This document shows, in pieces, positions 16,462-25,501 of a stretch of DNA of 64,000 nucleotides (position 1 is its first letter; every line of letters starts with the position of its first letter). Where the stretch lies: assembly GCA_045560765.1 (NCBI GenBank), contig JBJKZD010000012.1, positions 1 through 64,000 of the forward strand, given 5' to 3'. The notes under the pieces are model-generated. The model was not told the origin of the DNA, did no database searches, and worked only from the letters and a program-made list of their open reading frames with translations. The translations under genes were made by a program, and so were the position numbers. The DNA is from UBA9926 sp913064795 (GTDB lineage Bacteria > Pseudomonadota > Gammaproteobacteria > Pseudomonadales > Azotimanducaceae).

Positions 16462-18265
16462 TCGTCTTTATGTCTCGGCAAACGACGGGATGCTGCACAG
16501 TATTGATCCAGAGACAGGGGATGAGAAATTCGCGTTTGTTCCTAATGCAACATTGGTTAATGGCGATAACGTAAAGATATCCGAGCTGCTTTCAACGGGG
16601 TATTCCCATCAATACATTTTGGATGCCACGCCGGTGGTCGATGATCTTTTTATGTTTGCGAAGGGGGATTCGACCAAAAGTTGGGTCACTGTTTTAGTCG
16701 GTGCTTATGGTGCTGGGGGCAAGGGCTTGTTTGCATTGGACATTACTGATCCTGCCATTACGGAGGCCAACGCAAATCAGCAGATGCTATGGGAATTTAC
16801 CAATGGTGATGACACCTATCCCTTAGATGATACGGGAAGTCCACTGCTTTCAAGCGGCGCTCAACGTTTGGATGGGGCCGGCAACCCAGTCAAAGATCTT
16901 GGCCTGACAATTGACGAGCCGATCTTGGCGCTCAGCAATGTGGTCACCTCCAGCTCGGATGAGAACTTGGAATGGATGGCTCTGTTGAGTAATGGCACGA
17001 ATGGCACTTCAGGCGTCGCCAAGTTGTTTGCGTTGTTCGTCGACAGGGGCACGGACGGCACCTGGTGTCACCCTGAGTCAATCTATGACAACTCGACCGA
17101 TGGTTCCTCGGGTTTGCGAGGAACCTGCGATGCGGGTCAGTATGATTTCATTAAGATTGATACAGGAGAGGGTGCTTTTTTGGATGGCGGTAGTATTTAT
17201 CCCAATGGGTTGGGTTCTCCGAGGGCCATCGACGCAGACCAAGATGGCACCGCGGACTATGTTTATGCGGGTGATATGCAGGGCAATCTGTTTCGATTTG
17301 ATCTTTGCCGAGCAGATTTAGCGTCTTATGACGACTATGACACGGGCGCAGCAGTGAAACCGGCCAATATGAATAGCGTTCTGGAATACACCGGAGGAAA
17401 TGGCAGTTGCAAAAAAGGGGTTGATGTCTACAAGAATTGGGTCAGCGCAAAAATTTTTGAAGCTTCCTATACCAGCACCGGCGGGACAACCACCTCGCAA
17501 CCCATCTTGAATAAACCCGTATTGGTTGCTTCACCCACAGGCGCCGGTTACATCGTTATCGTTGGAACGGGTCGCTATATCGTCAATGGCGACCGATCGG
17601 ATACCGATATCCAGAGTATGTATGGGATTTGGGACCGATTGGGCAGCGACGTTGTGACCAAGTCGAAATTAATCCAACAAAGTTATACCAACATTTGTGA
17701 GAGCGATGCGTCGAGCTGTGGGCGAAGCCTTTCTGACTGCCCGGTTAATTTGGGTGCTGCGTTTGATGCCTCTGAGGAGGGCTCTTCGACCTGTCCACAA
17801 AGCCAAGACGTCGATGCTGTGCTTGGGTGGTTCAACGACTTAAATGTGGCTCAGGATAGCACCGGCACCATTCCGGCCTCCCCAGGCGAAAGAGCGGTAA
17901 GAAATTTTCAGGTGCGCGGCGGTCTTGGTTTTGTCAATTCGGTGATTCCCACAATCAGCAATGCTTGCTCTGCCTCGGCCGGCGGCTTTGGTTTGGCATT
18001 TTGTCCTCAGACCGGCGGTGGTGATTGCATTGATTCGGGTGTGTTTGATATCAACAACGATGGCGCTTTCGATTCTAGTGATTTTATTAATAACTTTATT
18101 GTTTCGGGAACCCTATTTGAAGATTCGGCACCCACGGATGCCGCATTTGTTGGTGAAAACCGAGTCACGCAGCTGACCGATCGCAGTTTGGATATTGTCA
18201 GGACGAACACTGCAACTACGACCAATACAGGAAGACTTTCTTGGCGGCGACTGAATGTGGAATAG
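16409..18265 (+). CDS. pilY1: PilY1-like pilus tip adhesin, C-terminal beta-propeller part
   Basis: C-terminal part of PilY1 in the +1 frame relative to the N-terminal part. It contains LYVSANDGMLHSIDPETG, the standard opening of the PilY1 beta-propeller, and the calcium-binding segment DADQDGTADYVYAGDMQGNLFRFDL (given here as a description of residues coded near 17228-17305). The C-terminus has an EF-hand-like DINNDGAFDSSDF. In Pseudomonas this domain governs calcium-dependent pilus extension and retraction. No good independent start or ribosome-binding site is evident, so the part is expressed only if the frame is restored by slippage, by variation in the C run, or if the extra C is a sequencing error. 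Confidence 0.82.
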   Translation, partial: SGSNSYSAFQDAQASRADRLYVSANDGMLHSIDPETGDEKFAFVPNATLVNGDNVKISELLSTGYSHQYILDATPVVDDLFMFAKGDSTKSWVTVLVGAYGAGGKGLFALDITDPAITEANANQQMLWEFTNGDDTYPLDDTGSPLLSSGAQRLDGAGNPVKDLGLTIDEPILALSNVVTSSSDENLEWMALLSNGTNGTSGVAKLFALFVDRGTDGTWCHPESIYDNSTDGSSGLRGTCDAGQYDFIKIDTGEGAFLDGGSIYPNGLGSPRAIDADQDGTADYVYAGDMQGNLFRFDLCRADLASYDDYDTGAAVKPANMNSVLEYTGGNGSCKKGVDVYKNWVSAKIFEASYTSTGGTTTSQPILNKPVLVASPTGAGYIVIVGTGRYIVNGDRSDTDIQSMYGIWDRLGSDVVTKSKLIQQSYTNICESDASSCGRSLSDCPVNLGAAFDASEEGSSTCPQSQDVDAVLGWFNDLNVAQDSTGTIPASPGERAVRNFQVRGGLGFVNSVIPTISNACSASAGGFGLAFCPQTGGGDCIDSGVFDINNDGAFDSSDFINNFIVSGTLFEDSAPTDAAFVGENRVTQLTDRSLDIVRTNTATTTNTGRLSWRRLNVE

Positions 18266-18299
18266 ATTGATGGATCTGCGCAGTCAGGAATCGATGGAT

Positions 18300-18989
18300 T
18301 TAGCGTCGGCCAGAGCATCTTTTAGCCCATCCATCGATTTTCGACCGAGTATCAGATGCCCTGGATGGGCTCCGCCCTTCTAGCCGAGTTCGTCCCTGCC
18401 GGTTGATCACAATTTTACGGGCCGTTGCTGATGCGCTGGGTGACACGCAAGTCACCAGGTGGCCGTTTTGCGAAGCTGTCTCGCCGAGCGATGTAAAGTT
18501 GATATAGGGCTTGCGCCGAAAAGACTGCCAGTAAATTACGCCCTCGGGAATGGGCAGTTTTGAGGTCAGCAAGACCTTGTCGCTCGTACCCAGTTTGCCG
18601 ATGGGGGCTTGATCGACAAAGACAGTCAGTGCTTGTCGCCAAGGCCGCAGGCATGCGTCGGCTTTAAGCTGACAAAGGGTGATCGATTTTTGGTGGATTA
18701 AGGCTTGAAGCCTGCTGTAATGCAGTAGGCTGATCAGATGGTTGGTCAACGTGATCGCCCGAGCCTCCTCAATAAAGTTTCTGAGCGCTGGTTGGGCATA
18801 GAGCATCCCCCCGGTTATTAGCAGCAGTACGATACAGAGCTCGACGAGGGATACGCCGATCAGGCGGGCCTTATGTTGTAGTTGGGGGGGCTGCCTCGTT
18901 GCTGGAAGGCAAGGGTGGGATAGCCCGCTGTAGGCTAGGCGGCGGTTGTTTTGGGTTGAATGATCAGTTTGAGTCGGCGCCGTATGCAT
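18300..18989 (-). CDS. Pseudopilin of the FimT/GspH family
   Basis: Prepilin-like protein of 229 residues. A long leader ends LIG before V-S-L-V-E-L-C-I-V-L-L-L, with glutamate at mature position 5. The rest resembles the GspH/FimT domain (NHLISLLHYSRLQALIHQ and a C-terminal INRQGRTRLEGR). It is convergent with pilY1 and probably its own transcription unit. In Pseudomonas fimT lies at the far end of the minor pilin cluster, which fits. The start is uncertain because no strong ribosome-binding site precedes the ATG at 18989. Downstream of the pilin motif it carries few lineage-specific landmarks. Confidence 0.75.
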   Translation of the reverse strand: MHTAPTQTDHSTQNNRRLAYSGLSHPCLPATRQPPQLQHKARLIGVSLVELCIVLLLITGGMLYAQPALRNFIEEARAITLTNHLISLLHYSRLQALIHQKSITLCQLKADACLRPWRQALTVFVDQAPIGKLGTSDKVLLTSKLPIPEGVIYWQSFRRKPYINFTSLGETASQNGHLVTCVSPSASATARKIVINRQGRTRLEGRSPSRASDTRSKIDGWAKRCSGRR

Positions 18990-19117
18990 GCCGAAAGAAT
19001 GATTGATGGGTGCGTGAAGAACATCCGCTATCGGCGATCAAGCGGGTGCGAATTTGCAGAAAGGTTGATCAGTAAGAGCGTGTTTGCGCCCAGATGGCAT
19101 CAACTCAGCCCCAAGGA

Positions 19118-19960
19118 TTAACCAAAAATACCCAGTGATAAAACGTTCAGCCAGGATTTTTGCGCCTTTTTAACCGAGCGGTCAGCTTGGAAAACGCCGT
19201 TTTCATCCAGTGTGCGGTGGTTGGGGTAATTCGTTCGCAAGACTCGCAATGAGTTATTTGCCAGAGTGGGTTGTTCCAGCAAGCGATAGGCTTCCACCAT
19301 AATCGCCAGCGCATCGGGAACGGCAACCGTACCTTGGAAATTCTCGAGAACGAAACGACCGCGATTTGCGGCGGCCATAAAAGCGCCGCGATAAATGTAA
19401 TATCGCGCTGCATGCAGTTCAGATTCAGCCAGTAAGTTCTTTAAGTAGCGCATCCGTTTCTGTGCATCCGGCGCATACTCGCTACTTGGGAAGCGGCGAA
19501 GCAGTCTGGAGAAGTCATCGAAGGATTCTCTTGCCGCACCGGGGTCTCTTTTTGAAGGGTCCAGCGGGAAAATTTTGGTTAAGAAATTCTCATCTTCTTC
19601 AAAGGAGGCTAACCCTCGAAGATAGTACGCGTAATCTACATTAGGGTGGTTGCCGTGGAGTCTAATAAATCGGTCCGCAGCAGCACGCGCTGCCTCAGAC
19701 TGGGCGCTTTTGTAGTAGGCGTAAATGATTTCAAGCTGAGCTTGCTCTGCATAGCGACCAAAGGGAAATCGACTCTCCAGAGCCTGTAGTCGTGTGACGG
19801 CGTCTTTATAGTTACCTGCCGCCATACCGCTTTGGGCTGATCGGTAGAGCACCAGTTCCGAGGCTTCTTCAGAATCGTCGGCATCTTTAGCGCAGCCAGC
19901 CAGCAGTGAAGCGATCAGCAAAAGCGTGAGCGCAAAAGCGGAGGGTTGGTTTTTGTTCAA
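19118..19960 (-). CDS. bamD: Outer membrane assembly lipoprotein BamD
   Basis: Lipoprotein of the BAM complex that folds beta-barrel proteins into the outer membrane. The signal peptide ends in the lipobox LLAGC, and the body of TPR-like helices starts LYRSAQSGMAAGNYKDAV and includes LESRFPFGRYAEQAQLEIIYAYYKS in pieces. I choose the TTG at 19960, giving (M)NKNQPSAF, because GGAG lies just upstream and the resulting signal peptide is about 20 residues. A longer ATG frame starts at 20008. It is divergent from rluD, as in Pseudomonas. Confidence 0.93.
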   Translation of the reverse strand: MNKNQPSAFALTLLLIASLLAGCAKDADDSEEASELVLYRSAQSGMAAGNYKDAVTRLQALESRFPFGRYAEQAQLEIIYAYYKSAQSEAARAAADRFIRLHGNHPNVDYAYYLRGLASFEEDENFLTKIFPLDPSKRDPGAARESFDDFSRLLRRFPSSEYAPDAQKRMRYLKNLLAESELHAARYYIYRGAFMAAANRGRFVLENFQGTVAVPDALAIMVEAYRLLEQPTLANNSLRVLRTNYPNHRTLDENGVFQADRSVKKAQKSWLNVLSLGIFG

Positions 19961-20044
19961 AGAAGGCTCCAAACGCGTTGATGCTTGAAAAGTGAGGTAT
20001 TTAACCATAGCCTCACCGTTCTCCCAAGCACAGTTGTGGCTTCC

Positions 20045-20971
20045 ATGAGCGACCGTTTGATCCGAACTGCGATTTTGCCGACATCTGCAGGCATTGAGCG
20101 AGTGGATCAGGCTGCGGCCAAGCTGTTCCCAGAGTTTTCAAGAGCGCAAATTCAAGCCTGGATTCGATCAGGTGAGCTTCTGATCGATGGCCAAGTCGCA
20201 AAACCGAAAGATAAAGCGACGCCTGGGACGCGGATAGAGATTGATGCCAACCTCGCGTTTGAGAGTGATCGCGCGGAGGATATTCCGCTTCAGATATGCT
20301 TTGAAGACGATTCGGTTCTGATTGTTAACAAGCCACCCGGTCTGGTGGTTCACCCCGGGGCAGGAAACCCTTCAGGGACGTTGATGAACGCGTTAATGCA
20401 TTACGCGCCAAAGACGCAGCAGTTACCGCGAGCCGGTATCATTCATCGCTTGGACAAAGATACGTCTGGACTGCTGATGGTAGCAAAAACATTATCAGCC
20501 ATGACGCACATGAGTCGTCAGTTGGCCGATCGGACAATCAAGCGTGAATATGAAGCCCTGGTTTATGGGGTTCCCCCGATTAAGGGCAGTATTGATGAGC
20601 CAATTGGTCGTCATCCGACTCAGCGCACCCGGATGGCCGTCAGACGAGAGGGTCGAAGCGCAACGACGAATTATTGGCGTCTCGAGGCGCGCGCAGGACT
20701 GGCCTTAATGAAATTTTCCTTGGTCACCGGGCGGACGCATCAAATCAGAGTGCACATGGAACATATTGGGAATCCTTTGGTGGGCGATCCGGTCTATCGA
20801 AAGCGCCGAGGTTCTCCGGTGCAGGGTCTGCCTCCACTTACGCGTCAGGCCTTGCACGCGCGCCGAATCGAGTTAATGCATCCCGTTTCCAATGCGCCAC
20901 TGGCGATAAAAGTACCGGCGCCCCAAGATTTTCAGGCGCTGGTCGAATGGTTTAGAACCCTTGATGATTGA
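20045..20971 (+). CDS. rluD: 23S rRNA pseudouridine synthase RluD
   Basis: Makes pseudouridines in helix 69 of 23S rRNA (positions 1911, 1915 and 1917 in E. coli). It has 308 residues. An N-terminal S4 RNA-binding domain precedes the RluA-type catalytic domain with HRLDKDTSGLLMVA, whose aspartate is catalytic, and GRTHQIRVH. I chose the ATG at 20045. An upstream in-frame start would overlap bamD. It overlaps pgeF by 8 nt. The divergent bamD/rluD pair followed by the YfiH family gene is conserved in gammaproteobacteria. Confidence 0.93.
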   Translation: MSDRLIRTAILPTSAGIERVDQAAAKLFPEFSRAQIQAWIRSGELLIDGQVAKPKDKATPGTRIEIDANLAFESDRAEDIPLQICFEDDSVLIVNKPPGLVVHPGAGNPSGTLMNALMHYAPKTQQLPRAGIIHRLDKDTSGLLMVAKTLSAMTHMSRQLADRTIKREYEALVYGVPPIKGSIDEPIGRHPTQRTRMAVRREGRSATTNYWRLEARAGLALMKFSLVTGRTHQIRVHMEHIGNPLVGDPVYRKRRGSPVQGLPPLTRQALHARRIELMHPVSNAPLAIKVPAPQDFQALVEWFRTLDD

Positions 20972-21716
20972 TGAATGCTCAGATTTTCACGGGCTTTTTG
21001 GGTTGCCGGACCAAGGGGTTAGAGCCATCTGTACAACCCGATGGCATAGGCCGGCGTCGGGCCGAATACGATCTAAAAATGATCAGGACTTTAATCTTTC
21101 GGCGCATGTCGGCGATGACCCACGTCGAGTATTGTCCAACCGTGCCTTGTTGTTGCGGCGTTTTAATCTGCCAGCTGAACCGGTTTGGCTGGATCAAGTT
21201 CATGGCACAAACATTCACAAAGTTGTTGTGCCTAAAAAATCGGCGTCATTGCCCGTCGCCGATGGCGCGACCACAAGGTTGCATCATCAAGTGCTTGCCG
21301 TGTTGACGGCCGACTGCCTTCCCCTTGTCTTGGCGACGCTTGACGGTGCCCAAGTCGCCGCTGTTCATGTTGGATGGAGAGGGCTGGCTTCTGGGATCAT
21401 TAGGGCTGCGGTCGATTGTTTTAATGGGGCGCCGCTGGCGGCTTGGATTGGTCCGGGTATTGGGCCCTGCCATTTTGAAGTGGGTCCAGAGCTCAAAGAA
21501 AACTTTGCGGCAGACCTTTTTTCAGCGAACCCGGTTTCAAACCAACTTTTCCTTGATCTTCCTCAAGCAGCCGAACGTGATCTGACGACAGCGGGTGTCA
21601 GTAAGATCAAGACATCAGGGCTTTGTACCGTTTGCTCGATCGAAGATTTTTATTCTTACCGGCAAGAGGGGAAAACAGGGCGATTCTCGACCCTTGTTTG
21701 GAGGGAAGCTGTTTAG
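20964..21716 (+). CDS. pgeF: Purine nucleoside phosphorylase / laccase-domain protein (YfiH family)
   Basis: YfiH/PgeF family enzyme of 250 residues. E. coli YfiH (PgeF) edits peptidoglycan precursors, and related proteins act as purine nucleoside phosphorylase or adenosine deaminase. Metal-site motifs are QVHGTN, TADCLPLVLA and VHVGWRGLASGI, and a C-terminal CSIEDFYSYR. The ATG at 20964 overlaps the rluD end. Its stop overlaps that of the DUF4124 gene on the other strand. The exact reaction here cannot be decided from sequence. Confidence 0.88.
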   Translation: MIDECSDFHGLFGLPDQGVRAICTTRWHRPASGRIRSKNDQDFNLSAHVGDDPRRVLSNRALLLRRFNLPAEPVWLDQVHGTNIHKVVVPKKSASLPVADGATTRLHHQVLAVLTADCLPLVLATLDGAQVAAVHVGWRGLASGIIRAAVDCFNGAPLAAWIGPGIGPCHFEVGPELKENFAADLFSANPVSNQLFLDLPQAAERDLTTAGVSKIKTSGLCTVCSIEDFYSYRQEGKTGRFSTLVWREAV

Positions 21717-22270
21717 ATTTTTGTACAATTGTTCCGGATTGCTTGCTGGGCGGCATCGATCAAGGACTGCCTTTCGTTTCGAGTTAGAAACACATCTTGC
21801 CCTGAACTGTTTTTGACGCGGATTCGTTTGAATTGGTCCAGTTGGCGAAGACTCTCCCGGGCATTGGTACAGTTCCGGGTGTAATCGGGCAGCTGTTCGG
21901 CTCGTGGGTTCGGTGATGGTTTCGGTCTCGGGGTACTGAGCGTTGTAATTTCAGCCGGGGCATCAGTGGGTTCAGAGGCCGGGACTTGGGCGTCAACGGG
22001 GTCGGGCTGTTGAATTACACCAAAAGCTCGCGGAGGCGTTACCAGTCGTGAGGGGTAAGATTCTGCAGGCCGATCCGCGAAGTGAAGGATGCCTGCAGCG
22101 TCCCTCCAACTATAAATGTCTTGCTTCTCGTCTGCGCCTGCAAGGATGGGTAGGCAAAGCGTCATCATAAGACGGGTGATGACGCTCCTAGGGTAATGAG
22201 GACGTTGCAATGTATTCAATAATTGCCAGTGCATGGTAGCTCGACAAATTCCGTACAATCGTTGACTCAT
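21713..22270 (-). CDS. DUF4124 domain-containing exported protein
   Basis: Hypothetical protein of up to 185 residues. The DUF4124 core DIYSWRDAAGILHFADRP lies at about 51-68, directly after a hydrophobic segment MMTLCLPILAG that looks like a signal peptide. A proline-rich linker and a charged C-terminal region with two cysteines follow. The start is uncertain. ATG codons at 22270 and further in are possible, and none has a good ribosome-binding site. It is convergent with pgeF with a 4-nt stop overlap, and divergent from ilvB. Function unknown. Confidence 0.75.
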   Translation of the reverse strand: MSQRLYGICRATMHWQLLNTLQRPHYPRSVITRLMMTLCLPILAGADEKQDIYSWRDAAGILHFADRPAESYPSRLVTPPRAFGVIQQPDPVDAQVPASEPTDAPAEITTLSTPRPKPSPNPRAEQLPDYTRNCTNARESLRQLDQFKRIRVKNSSGQDVFLTRNERQSLIDAAQQAIRNNCTKI

Positions 22271-22274
22271 AGGA

Positions 22275-22283
22275 TGGTATAGT
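22275..22283 (+). promoter_or_regulatory. Candidate extended -10 promoter for ilvB-ilvH
   Basis: TGGTATAGT matches an extended -10 (TGnTATAAT). No good -35 is visible. Transcription would start near 22290, which favours the GTG at 22331 as the ilvB start. Confidence 0.35.
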
Positions 22284-22330
22284 AAAAAATGCCGGCCCCA
22301 AAGGTATTCTGGCCCAAAAAGGTGCTACCC

Positions 22331-24100
22331 GTGAACGATCAAGAGACACTCAATATTTCATCTTCAGATCCTGAATTGCTGTCGGGTGGGGATGCGCTCG
22401 TGCGGGCGCTCCAGGAAGAAGGTGTTGAGAAAATCTTCGGGTATCCAGGTGGTGCGGTTCTTCATATCTACGATGCGCTGTTTCGACAAAATTTAATCGA
22501 GCACTTTTTGGTACGTCATGAGCAAGCAGCCACCCACATGGCAGATGGCTATGCACGGGCAACGGGTCGCCCTGGGGTGGTGCTTGTCACTTCAGGGCCG
22601 GGTGCAACCAATGCGATCACAGGTATTGCGACTGCATACATGGATTCGATCCCAATGGTGGTGATTTCAGGGCAGGTCCAATCCCATTTGATCGGCACAG
22701 ACTCCTTTCAGGAAACAGACATGGTGGGAATCTCCCGCCCAATTGTTAAGCACAGTTTTTTGGTAAAACACGCGTCTGATATTCCAGCGACCATCAAAAA
22801 AGCCTTCTATTTGGCCAGTTCGGGTCGGCCTGGCCCGGTGGTGGTCGATATCCCAAAGGACATTACCAATCCCGCGGATCTTCATCCTTTTGTTCATCCT
22901 GAGTCTGTGACCATTCGATCCTACAATCCTGCCCTGCGAGGGCACTCAGGCCAAATTAAAAAGGCCGCAGCAATGCTAATGGCGGCTGAACGACCAATGA
23001 TCTACTCCGGTGGAGGGGTGATTCAGGGGGATGCCTCAGAATTACTTAAGTCGATCGTAACGACATTGGGCTATCCGATTACAAGTACGCTCATGGGCTT
23101 GGGTGCTTTCCCCGCGACTGATTCGCAGTTTTTAGGCATGCTCGGCATGCACGGTACGGTCGAAGCCAACAATGCGATGCATCATTGTGATGTGCTCCTT
23201 GCGGTGGGGGCTCGATTTGACGACCGAGTGACCAACACGGTGTCGAAGTTTTGCCCTTACGCGAAAATTATTCATATCGATATTGATCCGACATCGATCA
23301 GTAAAAACGTCGCTGTGGATGTGCCTATTGTTGGGCCTGTATCCTCGGTACTCAGCGAGATGCTTGTCGTGATTCAAAATCGGTCCGAGCCCCCGTCTGA
23401 GGCTCAGGCGGCTGCGCTGGCAGATTGGTGGTCTCAGATCGAGGGTTGGCGTGCCCAAAATTGTCTGACTTACGAGTCAGACACGACGATTATTAAACCC
23501 CAACAGGCAGTTCAGGCGGTGTATGAATTGACCGATGGAAAGGCTTATGTGAGCTCCGACGTTGGGCAGCATCAAATGTTTGCGGCACTTTATTACCCGT
23601 TTGATTATCCTAGGCAGTGGATCAATTCCGGCGGTTTGGGGACCATGGGTTTTGGGCTTCCTGCGGCGATGGGGGTCCAAGTCGCCTATCCAGATGCGCA
23701 GGTCGTTTGCATCACGGGCGAAGGCAGTATCCAGATGAATATCCAAGAACTATCGACCTGTAGCCAGTACGAATTGCCTGTAAAGATCATAAATTTGAAT
23801 AACCGTGCCCTGGGGATGGTTCGACAATGGCAGGATATGCAATACGAGGGGCGACATTCCCACAGTTATATGGATTCAATTCCAGATTTTAAGGGTTTGG
23901 TAGAGGCCTACGGACATGTGGGGATTTCCATCAAGACCCCGGGGGAATTGAGGGCAGGACTTGAGGAGGCATTTGCCCAGAAAGACCGTTTGGTTTTTGT
24001 CGATATTGAGGTGGACCCTAATGAGCATGTCTACCCAATGCACGTTGCGCCGAATGGTTCGATGCGTGACATGTGGCTGAAGAAAGGAGTTCGAACATGA
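22331..24100 (+). CDS. ilvB: Acetolactate synthase large subunit
   Basis: Thiamine-diphosphate and FAD enzyme of the branched-chain amino acid pathway, condensing pyruvate to acetolactate or acetohydroxybutyrate. Motifs are FGYPGGAVLHIYDAL, VRHEQAA with the catalytic glutamate, and the cofactor site GEGSIQMNIQELSTC through NN. It has about 589 residues. I prefer the GTG at 22331 (MNDQETLN) with AAGG upstream. An ATG at 22289 is also in frame but lies at the presumed transcription start. Equivalent to ilvI/ilvB. It is followed by ilvH with a 4-nt overlap. Confidence 0.95.
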   Translation: MNDQETLNISSSDPELLSGGDALVRALQEEGVEKIFGYPGGAVLHIYDALFRQNLIEHFLVRHEQAATHMADGYARATGRPGVVLVTSGPGATNAITGIATAYMDSIPMVVISGQVQSHLIGTDSFQETDMVGISRPIVKHSFLVKHASDIPATIKKAFYLASSGRPGPVVVDIPKDITNPADLHPFVHPESVTIRSYNPALRGHSGQIKKAAAMLMAAERPMIYSGGGVIQGDASELLKSIVTTLGYPITSTLMGLGAFPATDSQFLGMLGMHGTVEANNAMHHCDVLLAVGARFDDRVTNTVSKFCPYAKIIHIDIDPTSISKNVAVDVPIVGPVSSVLSEMLVVIQNRSEPPSEAQAAALADWWSQIEGWRAQNCLTYESDTTIIKPQQAVQAVYELTDGKAYVSSDVGQHQMFAALYYPFDYPRQWINSGGLGTMGFGLPAAMGVQVAYPDAQVVCITGEGSIQMNIQELSTCSQYELPVKIINLNNRALGMVRQWQDMQYEGRHSHSYMDSIPDFKGLVEAYGHVGISIKTPGELRAGLEEAFAQKDRLVFVDIEVDPNEHVYPMHVAPNGSMRDMWLKKGVRT

Positions 24101-24591
24101 TTCGAAGAATTATTTCGATTCTCCTCGAAAATGAAGCCGGCGCGCTTTCTAGGGTGGTCGGACTCTTCGCCCAACGTAACTACAATATTGAGTCGTTGAC
24201 GGTTGCGCCGACGGAGGATGAGAGCCTCTCGAGGTTGACGCTTACCACCAGTGCAAGCGATATCGAAGTGGAGCAGATTACAAAACAACTCAACAAGCTG
24301 GTTGAGGTTGTGAAACTGGCTGATTTAACCGAAGGTGATCACGTAGAGCGTGAATTAATGCTGGTAAAGGTAAAAGCTGCTGGCGCTCAGCGCGCGGAAG
24401 TGAAGCGAGTCTCTGATATTTTTAGAGGCCAGATCGTAGACGTCACGTCCAATACCTATGCGATCCAGTTATCAGGAACCAGCGATAAGTTGGATGCCTT
24501 CATTGGAGCGCTCAGCGAGTCTGTGGTTTTAGAGGTTGTGAGGACCGGTGTCACAGGGCTTAGCCGCGGCGAAAAAATTCTCACCCTTTAG
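24097..24591 (+). CDS. ilvH: Acetolactate synthase small (regulatory) subunit
   Basis: Regulatory subunit of 164 residues that binds valine for feedback control. An N-terminal ACT domain begins MIRRIISILLENEAGALSRV and contains GLFAQRNYNIESLTV. The second domain is typical of IlvH/IlvN. The ATG at 24097 overlaps the ilvB stop and has AAAGGAG upstream. In Pseudomonas the next gene is ilvC, then pssA. Here pssA follows directly and ilvC is absent. Confidence 0.96.
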   Translation: MIRRIISILLENEAGALSRVVGLFAQRNYNIESLTVAPTEDESLSRLTLTTSASDIEVEQITKQLNKLVEVVKLADLTEGDHVERELMLVKVKAAGAQRAEVKRVSDIFRGQIVDVTSNTYAIQLSGTSDKLDAFIGALSESVVLEVVRTGVTGLSRGEKILTL

Positions 24592-24669
24592 GCGTAGAGC
24601 CTGCCAACTTCCGGTTCCGCAGCGAAGTCGAAGCTTTACCTAGGGGTAGCACCTAAAAAAGGAAGCGAC

Positions 24670-25452
24670 ATGGCAAATGAAACCCAGTCCCCCAAAGACT
24701 CGCTGGCCGATAATGTGACGCCATTGCCAAGGCGTGAAGGCCTTAAGCGCGGCATTTACCTTCTGCCGAACCTCATTACGACCGGCGCACTCTTCGCTGG
24801 TTTTTATTCGGTCATCGCGAGTATGAGTGGTGATCTCGAACAAGCGGCGATCGCGATTGTGATTGCGGGGTTCTTGGACTCCCTCGATGGACGGGTTGCA
24901 CGGCTGACAAATACTCAGAGTGAGTTTGGGGTGCAATACGATAGTTTGTCTGACTTGGTCGCCTTTGGTGTTGCGCCGGCGCTGCTGATGTTTAGTTGGG
25001 TGTTGATGGATTTAGGTAAACTGGGCTGGTTTATCGCGTTTTTGTACATGGCCTGCGCGGCACTTCGGCTAGCGCGCTTCAATACAGCCCCGGACAGTAA
25101 GGTGTTTTTTGGTTTGGCCAGTCCGGCGGCTGCAGGTACCTTATCGACGTTGGCTTGGGTTTGGCACGACAATATGACGGAACCCGCGGGCTTAGAATTT
25201 GGCCTGCCCTTCGGGATCTTGACGGTCGTTCTCGCCGTGTTGATGGTGAGCAACATCCGTTACTACAGCCCAAAACATCTCGATGTGAATGATCGAGTGC
25301 CTTTTTTGTTGATGTTTGCAATTGTCATGCTCTTTGTCGTGGTTGCTGTTTATCCTCCTGGCATGCTGTTGCTCATTGGCCTTACCTACGCGGTCTCAGG
25401 GCCATTGGTCAGCCTATTGCGTAGACGTAAGAAAGAAAGCGGGGAGTCTTAG
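24670..25452 (+). CDS. pssA: CDP-diacylglycerol--serine O-phosphatidyltransferase
   Basis: Inner-membrane enzyme of 260 residues making phosphatidylserine, the precursor of phosphatidylethanolamine. The CDP-alcohol phosphotransferase signature is seen as DGRVARLTNTQSEFGVQYDSLSD. Several hydrophobic segments follow. It begins after a hydrophilic N-terminus with RGIYLLPNLITTGALFAGFY, typical of the PssA class 2 enzymes. It sits between ilvBH and msrPQ as in Pseudomonas. Confidence 0.94.
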   Translation: MANETQSPKDSLADNVTPLPRREGLKRGIYLLPNLITTGALFAGFYSVIASMSGDLEQAAIAIVIAGFLDSLDGRVARLTNTQSEFGVQYDSLSDLVAFGVAPALLMFSWVLMDLGKLGWFIAFLYMACAALRLARFNTAPDSKVFFGLASPAAAGTLSTLAWVWHDNMTEPAGLEFGLPFGILTVVLAVLMVSNIRYYSPKHLDVNDRVPFLLMFAIVMLFVVVAVYPPGMLLLIGLTYAVSGPLVSLLRRRKKESGES

Positions 25453-25501
25453 GGTAAATGGCCCGGTAGGGCTTCTCGCTGGCCACGATTAAGGAGACGT
25501 C

